From Hyphomicrobiales bacterium (GTDB lineage: Bacteria; Pseudomonadota; Alphaproteobacteria; Rhizobiales; Ancalomicrobiaceae), in contig JAJTBO010000003.1 of the NCBI GenBank assembly GCA_021286855.1, positions 124,001 to 188,000 on the forward strand: 64,000 bases of DNA, in the 5' to 3' direction. The translations under genes were made by a program, and so were the position numbers. Position 1 is the stretch's first letter. Every line of letters begins with the position of its first letter. The notes under the pieces are model-generated. The model was not told where the DNA came from. It saw only the letters and a program-made list of their open reading frames with translations, and made no database searches. Shown here piece after piece: positions 58,537 to 64,000 of this stretch.

Positions 58537-59952
58537 ATGAACAACGCAGGCGCCCTGTGGGGCGGACGTTTCAAGAAGGCGCCGTCCGAGGCTCTGGTCG
58601 ACCTTTCCCGATCTCCCGCCGAGTATTTCCGCCTCGCGCCCGAGGACTTGCGTTCATCCGCCGCGCATGCGCGCGAGTTGACCCGCGCCGGCATCCTCAC
58701 TTCCGAGGAATGCGCCGACATCGAGCGCGCCCTCGCCGAGGTCGAGCGCGACTTCCTCGCCGGTCTCGTCCTGCCGATCCCGGCCGACGAAGATGTCCAC
58801 ACCTTTCTCGAGCGAGTGCTCAAGGACCGTATCGGCGCGCTCGGCGGCAAGTTGCGCGCCGGCCGTTCGCGCAACGATCAGGCCGCGAACGATCTGAAGC
58901 TCCATCTGCGCACGAAGGTCCGCACGCTCGCCGCGGACGTCCTCGCGCTCCAGGGCGCGCTCGTCGCCCAGGCGAAGGAGCACGTCGAGACGATCACCAC
59001 CGGCTTCACCCACCTGCAGCCGGCCCAGCCGGTCACCTTCGCGCATCAGCTTCTCGCCCATGCGCAGGGTTTCGCCCGCGACGTCGATCGGATGATCGAC
59101 TGGGATCGGCGCTCGGCGCGCTCGCCGCTCGGCGGCGCGGCGCTCGCGGGATCCGCGATCGCGCTGCATCCCGAGCTCTCGGCCGTCGAGCTCGGCTACG
59201 AGGGACCGTGCGAAAATTCGATCGACGCGATCGGCGCGCGCGACCACGTCGCCGAATTCCTGTTCGTCGCGGCGATGCTCGGGGTCAACCTGTCGCGCCT
59301 CGCCGAGGAGGTGTTCCTCTGGAACTCCAAGCAGTTCGCCTGGGTCGAGCTGGACGACGGCTACGCCACCGGCTCCTCGATCATGCCGCAGAAGAAGAAC
59401 CCGGACATCGCCGAGCTGACGCGCGGCCGCTCCTCGCGCCTGATCGCCGCGCTTCAGGGCGTGTTGGTGGCGTTGAAGGGCATTCCCTTCGCCTACAATC
59501 GCGATCTCGCCGAGGACAAGTGGGCCTCGTTCGAGGCGATCGACACCCTCGAGCTGGTGTTGCCGGCGATGACCGGCATGATCGCCACGATGGAGGTCGA
59601 CCGCGATCGGCTGCGGTCGCAGGCGACGCTCGGCTTCTCCTTGGCGACGGAAGTCGCCGACTGGCTGTCGCGGCAGGGCGTGCCCTTTTCCGAAGCCCAC
59701 GACATCACCGGGGCTCTCGTTCGCTACTGCGAGGCGAAGGGCTGCGACTTCGCCGCCCTTCAGGCGAGCGATCTCGCCGCCGTCGATCCGCGGCTCGGGC
59801 CGGACGTGTTGCCGCATCTCACCGCCGAAGCGGCGATCGCCGCGCGGTCGGGATACAACGGCACCGCGCCGGCGAGCGTGCGCGGTCAGATCGAACGGCT
59901 CGAAGCCCTGATCGATCGGCAGAACGGATGGGCGGGAGCCGGAGAAGGCTGA
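58537..59952 (+). CDS. Argininosuccinate lyase-family C-N lyase (ArgH paralogue)
   Basis: This 471-residue protein from ATG 58537 (GGAG 9 bases upstream) is a fumarase/aspartase-superfamily lyase with ALWGGRFKKAPSEALVDL, DEDVHTFLERVL, GRSRNDQAANDLKLHLRTKV, GFTHLQPAQPVTFAHQLLAH, SIDAIGARDHVAEF and the signature GSSIMPQKKNPDIAEL (catalytic Ser). It would eliminate fumarate or a related acid from an N-substituted aspartate. The neighbouring ABC importer and MmgE/PrpD gene favour a catabolic lyase over the biosynthetic enzyme. A true argininosuccinate lyase cannot be excluded. Confidence 0.82.
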   Translation: MNNAGALWGGRFKKAPSEALVDLSRSPAEYFRLAPEDLRSSAAHARELTRAGILTSEECADIERALAEVERDFLAGLVLPIPADEDVHTFLERVLKDRIGALGGKLRAGRSRNDQAANDLKLHLRTKVRTLAADVLALQGALVAQAKEHVETITTGFTHLQPAQPVTFAHQLLAHAQGFARDVDRMIDWDRRSARSPLGGAALAGSAIALHPELSAVELGYEGPCENSIDAIGARDHVAEFLFVAAMLGVNLSRLAEEVFLWNSKQFAWVELDDGYATGSSIMPQKKNPDIAELTRGRSSRLIAALQGVLVALKGIPFAYNRDLAEDKWASFEAIDTLELVLPAMTGMIATMEVDRDRLRSQATLGFSLATEVADWLSRQGVPFSEAHDITGALVRYCEAKGCDFAALQASDLAAVDPRLGPDVLPHLTAEAAIAARSGYNGTAPASVRGQIERLEALIDRQNGWAGAGEG

Positions 59953-59998
59953 GCCCGCTCTCGCCGGGAGACGACAGACGAGGGGACCGGGGGAGCCG

Positions 59999-60850
59999 AT
60001 GAGCGCGACCGACGACATCTACCGAACCAGCCATCTGAAGTTGGTGCCGCGCCGGCATTGGGGGCGGATGATTTCCGCCGGCGTGGTGCTGCTGCTCCTC
60101 GCCGCCCTCGTTCGCGCCTTCGCCAACGGCAAGATCGAGTGGACCTATGTCGGCGACTTCCTGTTCTCGCGGACCATCCTCGACGGTCTCGTCAACACGA
60201 TCCTGATGACCTTCGCCGCGATGGCGCTCGGCATCGTGCTCGGGGTGGTCTTCGCGATCATGCGGATCTCGGAGAACCCGGTCCTGTCGTCGATCGCAAC
60301 GGGATACGTCTGGGTCTTCCGGGGGGCGCCGGCGCTGCTGCAACTCCTCCTGTGGTTCAATCTGGCGCTGGTCTTCCCGAAGATCGGCATTCCCGGCGTC
60401 ATGGAATGGCGCACCGTCGACGTGATGACGCCCTTCGTCGCCGCCATGCTGGCGCTCGGCATCCAACAGGGCGCCTATACGTCGGAAGTGGTGCGCGGCG
60501 GCCTTCTGTCGGTCGACAGCGGCCAATACGAAGCGGCGCGCGCCATCGGCATGGGGCAGCTCCTGATGCTGCGCCGGATCGTGCTGCCGCAGGCGATGCG
60601 GGTGATCCTGCCGCCGATCGGCAACGAGGTGATCGGCATGGTCAAGACCACGTCGCTCGCCAGCGTCATCCAATATGCCGAGATCCTGCACAACGCGCAG
60701 ATCATCTACTACGCCAACACCCGAGTCCTCGAACTGCTGCTCGTCGCGAGCTTCTGGTATCTCGCCACGGTCTCCATTCTCTCGGTCGTGCAGATGTACA
60801 TCGAGCGCTACTTCGCACGCGGCGCCAAGCGCCTCAAGGCGACGGGCTGA
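59999..60850 (+). CDS. Polar amino-acid ABC transporter, permease
   Basis: This 283-residue HisM/GlnP-type permease has an N-terminal membrane segment, then five more, and the EAA motif ([20 protein letters not shown]). [20 protein letters not shown] and [15 protein letters not shown] are typical. Only one permease gene is seen, so the channel is probably a homodimer. Its ATPase follows 13 bases downstream. Confidence 0.9.
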   Translation: MSATDDIYRTSHLKLVPRRHWGRMISAGVVLLLLAALVRAFANGKIEWTYVGDFLFSRTILDGLVNTILMTFAAMALGIVLGVVFAIMRISENPVLSSIATGYVWVFRGAPALLQLLLWFNLALVFPKIGIPGVMEWRTVDVMTPFVAAMLALGIQQGAYTSEVVRGGLLSVDSGQYEAARAIGMGQLLMLRRIVLPQAMRVILPPIGNEVIGMVKTTSLASVIQYAEILHNAQIIYYANTRVLELLLVASFWYLATVSILSVVQMYIERYFARGAKRLKATG

Positions 60851-60863
60851 GGGGGAGCGAACC

Positions 60864-61631
60864 ATGTCCGAGATCCTGGTCAAGGCGATCGACGTCACCA
60901 AACGCTTCTCGAACTTCACGGCGCTCGACCGCGTCGGCATGGACATCCGCAAGGGCGAGGTCGCCTGCATCATCGGGCCGTCGGGCTCGGGCAAGAGCAC
61001 CTTCCTGCGCTGCATCAACATGCTGGAGCGGATCGACGGCGGCGCGATCTGGGTCGGCGGCGAGCTGCTCGGCTATCGCCGTCAGGGCGACGAGCTGCAC
61101 GAGCTGCGCGATCACGAGATCGCCCGCCAGCGCCGGCGCACCGGCATGGTGTTCCAACGGTTCAACCTGTTCCCACATCTGACGGCGCTCGAGAACGTGA
61201 CCGAGGGACCGATCCACGTGCTGAAGGAGGACCGCAAGGCGGCGGAGGCGCATGCGCGCGACCTGCTCGCCCGCGTCGGCCTCTCCGACAAGGTCGGCCA
61301 CTATCCCTCCGAGCTCTCCGGCGGCCAGCAGCAGCGCGTCGCGATCGCCCGCGCCATGGGCATGCGCCCCGAACTGATCCTGTTCGACGAACCGACGTCG
61401 GCGCTCGATCCCGAACTCGTCTCGGAGGTCCTCGACGTGATGAAGGACCTCGCCGAAAGCGGCATGACGATGATCGTGGTGACGCACGAGATGGGCTTCG
61501 CCCGCTCCGTCGCCGACACCGTCGCCTTCATGGAATCCGGCCGGATCGAAGAGATCGGGCCGGCCGAGAAAGTGTTGTCCGATCCCGACAACGCCCGCTG
61601 CGCGGCCTTCGTCCGCGCCGTCCACAAGTGA
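60864..61631 (+). CDS. Polar amino-acid ABC transporter, ATP-binding protein
   Basis: This 255-residue protein has Walker [18 protein letters not shown], signature [17 protein letters not shown], Walker [20 protein letters not shown] and switch [14 protein letters not shown]. It is the GlnQ/HisP type. Between about 50 and 90 it carries an extended loop ([20 protein letters not shown]) seen in some HisP-like ATPases. GGGGGAG precedes the ATG. Confidence 0.93.
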   Translation: MSEILVKAIDVTKRFSNFTALDRVGMDIRKGEVACIIGPSGSGKSTFLRCINMLERIDGGAIWVGGELLGYRRQGDELHELRDHEIARQRRRTGMVFQRFNLFPHLTALENVTEGPIHVLKEDRKAAEAHARDLLARVGLSDKVGHYPSELSGGQQQRVAIARAMGMRPELILFDEPTSALDPELVSEVLDVMKDLAESGMTMIVVTHEMGFARSVADTVAFMESGRIEEIGPAEKVLSDPDNARCAAFVRAVHK

Positions 61632-61657
61632 ACGCTCTCGATCCCCGGAGAAACACG

Positions 61658-62494
61658 ATGACTTCGAAAGCCGCTCTCCTCGCCGTCGGCCTCGCCTGTG
61701 TGGCGGTCGTCCCCGCCGCCGCTCAGGACCTGCCCGCGCGCATCAAGTCCGCCGGCAAGGTGATCATCGCCAACCAGCCGAACTATCCGCCGATGGAATA
61801 CAAGGATCCGGCGACCAACACGCTGAAGGGCCTCGACATCGATCTCGGCCTGGCGCTCGCCAAGGAGCTCGGCGTCGCCGTCGAATGGTCCGACATCGGC
61901 TTCGAGCAGATGATCTCGTCGCTGACCACCGGCCGCGTCGACCTCATCCACTCCGGCATGAGCGACCTGCCGAAGCGGCGCGAGACGCTCGACTTCGTCG
62001 ACTACATGAAGTCCGGCGCGCAGTTCTACACCTCGTTCGAGCGCAAGGACGAGTTCAAGGTCCCGGCCGACTTCTGCGGCAAGAAGGTCGCGATGAGCCG
62101 TCGGACCTCGTTCCCCGACGAAACCGCGAAGTGGTCGAAGGAGAATTGCGAGGCCAAGGGCAAGCCGGCGATCGAAGTGGTCGGCTCGGAAGGATCGGCC
62201 GACGCCCGCGCGCAGCTGAAGCAGGGCCGCGTCGACGGCGCCGTGCAGGGCTCGGAGACGCTGCCCTATCTGCTGAACCTCGAGAAGGACACCTACAAGG
62301 TCATCGGCGAGCCCTTCACCGCCGTCTATCAGGGCATGGCCTTCCCGAAGACCGAGCCGGCCCTGCGCGACGCCTACATCGGCGCGATGAAGAAGCTGAT
62401 GGCGTCGGGCGAGTACAAGAAGATCTTCGAGGCCTGGGGCCAGGGCGGCGCGATGCTCGACGGCATCATGGTCAACGGCGAAGCCGTGAAGTGA
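61658..62494 (+). CDS. Polar amino-acid ABC transporter, periplasmic binding protein
   Basis: This 278-residue protein has a signal peptide (MTSKAALLAVGLACVAVVPA, cleaved near residue 23, before DLPARI). It is an SBP_bac_3 domain protein: KVIIANQPNYPPMEYKDPAT, LKGLDIDLGLALAKELGV, FEQMISSLTTGRVDLIHSGM, RRETLDFVDYMKSG and KQGRVDGAVQGSETL. The ligand is expected to be an anionic or N-substituted amino acid, inferred from the neighbouring lyase. GGAG lies 7 bases upstream of the ATG. A 13-bp hairpin follows. Confidence 0.93.
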   Translation: MTSKAALLAVGLACVAVVPAAAQDLPARIKSAGKVIIANQPNYPPMEYKDPATNTLKGLDIDLGLALAKELGVAVEWSDIGFEQMISSLTTGRVDLIHSGMSDLPKRRETLDFVDYMKSGAQFYTSFERKDEFKVPADFCGKKVAMSRRTSFPDETAKWSKENCEAKGKPAIEVVGSEGSADARAQLKQGRVDGAVQGSETLPYLLNLEKDTYKVIGEPFTAVYQGMAFPKTEPALRDAYIGAMKKLMASGEYKKIFEAWGQGGAMLDGIMVNGEAVK

Positions 62495-62500
62495 TCCCCG

Positions 62501-62532
62501 GGAAGGCCGCGCCCCTCCCGGCGCGGCCTTCC
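62501..62532 (+). terminator. Hairpin between the binding-protein and MmgE/PrpD genes
   Basis: GGAAGGCCGCGCC (62501-62513) pairs with GGCGCGGCCTTCC (62520-62532) across six bases. No T-run follows directly (TTCCTCCC). It may partly terminate or stabilise the upstream mRNA, making the binding protein more abundant than the enzyme, as common in ABC operons. Confidence 0.6.
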
Positions 62533-62554
62533 TTCCTCCCGTCAGGACTGTTCG

Positions 62555-63967
62555 ATGTCTTCCGAACCGATCGATGCGGCCACGACGCCGGGGTCGCGGG
62601 CGCTCGCGCGCCTCGCCGCCTTCTCCGCCGGCCTGCGTTTCGAGGATCTGCCCGACGCCGTCGTCGCCAAGACGCAGGTCCACCTTCTCGACACGCTCGG
62701 CGCCGCGCTGGCGGGCACTCGATCGCGCGAATTCGCGCTCGTCGCCGGCGTCATCGAGCCACGTCCGACCGGCTCGGCTCGCATCTGGGGCCTCGGGCGA
62801 GCGGCGAGCGCCCGCGAGGCTGCGCTGGTCAACGGCGTCGCGGCCCATGTCTTCGAACTCGACGACACCGGCGGCTGCGATCATTCCGGCGCCGTCGTCG
62901 TGCCCGCCGTCTTCGCCGCGGCGGAAGGCCGGATGGTGTCGGGGCGCGATCTGCTCGCGGCGATCGTCGTCGGCTACGAGGTCGGACGGCGACTTCTGGA
63001 GGCGTCGGGCGGCTACGACCGGCACAACGGCGCCGGCTGGCATTCGACCGGCACCTGCGGCGCGGTCGGAGCCGCCGCCGCCGTGGCGCGCCTGTGGGGC
63101 CTCGACGCCGCCGAGACGGCGCATGCGATGACCATCGCGACGAGTTTCGCCTCGGGCCTGTGGGCCTTCATCCACGACGGCGCCCAGACCAAGAAGATCC
63201 ACGCCGGTCGCGCGGCGGAGGGCGGAGTGCTCGCCGCCGAACTCGCCCGCGCCGGCCTGACCGGCCCGTCACGGGTCTTCGACGAGGTCTGGGGCGGGTT
63301 CTTCCGCTCCTTCGACCATGCCGAGGGCGACGTCTCGCGTTTCACCGCCGATCTCGGCGACGTCTTCAAGATCATGCGAGTGTCGCTGAAGCCCTACGCC
63401 GCCTGTCGCGGCGTCCATTCGGCGATCGACGCCGTCGGCGACGTGCTCGCCGATACCGGCCGCGCCGGCGCGGAAATCACGTGGATCGGCGTCAAAGCCA
63501 GCCCGTTCCTCGTCGACATGTGCGGCAAGCCGGATGTCGAGCCGCTCGCCGCCGCCCAGATGAGCCTGCCGCTCGCCGTCGCGCTGCGGATCGTCCACGG
63601 CGAGGCCGGGCTTTCGAGCTATGCGGAGGCGAAACGCCGCGATCCGCGCGTCCGTGCCCTTCTCGACGCGATCGACGTATCGGTCGATCCGACCCAGGCG
63701 GCGCTCGACGAGCCGGCGCTGACCATCCGGTTCGCCGACGGCGCGACCTTCGAACGGATGGTGCCGCGCGCCTCCGGTTCGCCGGAACGACCGATGCCGT
63801 CGACGGCGATCGAGGCGAAATTCGCGGAACTCGCAGGGCTGGCTCTGCCGGCGGACGGCGTCGCCGAGGTCGCCCGCCTCGTCGCCGACCTGCCCCGGCT
63901 CGCCGACGTCGCGCCGCTCGCCGCCCGCCTCGCGGTGGGCAATCCTCCTGCCGAACCGTTCCGATGA
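62555..63967 (+). CDS. MmgE/PrpD-family protein (possible epimerase or dehydratase)
   Basis: This 470-residue protein is an MmgE/PrpD-family member: VHLLDTLGAALAGTRSREFA, ALVNGVAAHVFELDDTGGCD, HSTGTCGAVGAAAAVARLWG, ASGLWAFIHDGAQTKKIHAG and SLKPYAACRGVHSAIDAV. Known members include 2-methylcitrate dehydratase PrpD, cis-aconitate decarboxylase and iminodisuccinate epimerase. No 2-methylcitrate gene lies nearby, while an ArgH-type lyase and an amino-acid importer do, so an epimerase of an aminopolycarboxylate is the favoured idea. The role is inferred from context. Confidence 0.85.
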   Translation: MSSEPIDAATTPGSRALARLAAFSAGLRFEDLPDAVVAKTQVHLLDTLGAALAGTRSREFALVAGVIEPRPTGSARIWGLGRAASAREAALVNGVAAHVFELDDTGGCDHSGAVVVPAVFAAAEGRMVSGRDLLAAIVVGYEVGRRLLEASGGYDRHNGAGWHSTGTCGAVGAAAAVARLWGLDAAETAHAMTIATSFASGLWAFIHDGAQTKKIHAGRAAEGGVLAAELARAGLTGPSRVFDEVWGGFFRSFDHAEGDVSRFTADLGDVFKIMRVSLKPYAACRGVHSAIDAVGDVLADTGRAGAEITWIGVKASPFLVDMCGKPDVEPLAAAQMSLPLAVALRIVHGEAGLSSYAEAKRRDPRVRALLDAIDVSVDPTQAALDEPALTIRFADGATFERMVPRASGSPERPMPSTAIEAKFAELAGLALPADGVAEVARLVADLPRLADVAPLAARLAVGNPPAEPFR

Positions 63968-63984
63968 TCCTTCGGGAGCCCACC

Positions 63985-64000
63985 ATGACCGATTTTCCGC
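63985..64000 (+). CDS. Start of the next gene (runs off the window)
   Basis: An ATG with GGGAG upstream begins a frame reading MTDFP. Only five codons are present, so the product is unknown. It belongs to the same transcription unit as the MmgE/PrpD gene, 17 bases upstream. Confidence 0.6.

Noticed and set aside
62555..63967. 2-methylcitrate dehydratase (PrpD) of the methylcitrate cycle
   Set aside because: No prpB or prpC neighbours, and propionyl-CoA in this genome appears to go through PccAB. The operon context is amino-acid uptake and a C-N lyase.

Overview
The window is G+C-rich chromosomal DNA from an alphaproteobacterium, most likely of the order Hyphomicrobiales (Rhizobiales). The evidence is a DUF930 protein, a dual cold-shock protein, DUF192, tRNA-Pro and NDUFS4-like run, an ATP12-type F1 assembly chaperone, a short-form ProRS, a PccB/PccA pair and a REC-DUF3369 kinase. 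The genus cannot be fixed from the sequence. Almost all of it is dense, ordinary coding DNA. There are four tRNA genes (Leu-GAG, Arg-TCT, Pro-TGG, Ser-GCT), no rRNA, no CRISPR array and no recognisable transposase, integrase or phage gene.

Layout. 1-4.0 kb: the 5' end of an isovaleryl-CoA dehydrogenase-like gene, a DUF930 membrane protein, an EamA exporter divergent from an XRE-cupin regulator across a 23-bp palindrome, and MgtE. 4.4-6.7 kb: two overlapping polysaccharide deacetylases. 6.9-11.3 kb: a ugpBAEC glycerol-3-phosphate importer. 11.6-24.4 kb: housekeeping genes, including a lipoprotein, tRNA-Leu, an orphan FliN, LipB, acylphosphatase, propionyl-CoA carboxylase PccA/PccB, an ATP12 chaperone, two HAD phosphatases, two RluA-family pseudouridine synthases, tRNA-Arg, an NDUFS4-like subunit, tRNA-Pro, DUF192 and a cold-shock protein. 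24.6-32.8 kb: a sirtuin, glyoxalase I, LolD and LolC/E, ProRS, a lipoate-ligase/DUF116-like fusion, a candidate small RNA, an unassigned TIM-barrel protein and Ndk. 32.9-38.8 kb: a four-gene signalling operon. 39-45.3 kb: membrane proteins, an aminotransferase, a DEAD-box helicase, a CAP-domain lipoprotein and tRNA-Ser.

Three accessory regions stand out. (i) 45.3-54.0 kb, downstream of tRNA-Ser: a LysR-like remnant, an acetate transporter, CoA-transferase AtoDA, a MaoC hydratase, and a clostridial-type 3-hydroxybutyryl-CoA dehydrogenase, crotonase and thiolase. Together these would interconvert acetate, acetoacetate, acetyl-CoA and crotonyl-CoA. In their midst is a 541-residue regulator that joins a chemoreceptor-derived coiled coil and sensor-like module to a LytTR DNA-binding domain. 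(ii) 54.4-57.5 kb: an arginase/ornithine cyclodeaminase operon divergent from an Lrp/AsnC regulator, with a TCCG microsatellite just upstream of the arginase ribosome-binding site. (iii) 58.4-64.0 kb: a LysR gene divergent, across a perfect 19-bp palindrome, from an ArgH-family lyase, a polar amino-acid ABC importer and an MmgE/PrpD-family protein. The lyase plus MmgE/PrpD pairing recalls iminodisuccinate-type aminopolycarboxylate catabolism.

How they work together: the first half supplies central catabolism (branched-chain and propionyl-CoA routes, phosphate and glycerol-phosphate uptake), cell-envelope maintenance and translation. The second half is substrate-specific uptake and catabolism, each unit with its own adjacent regulator.
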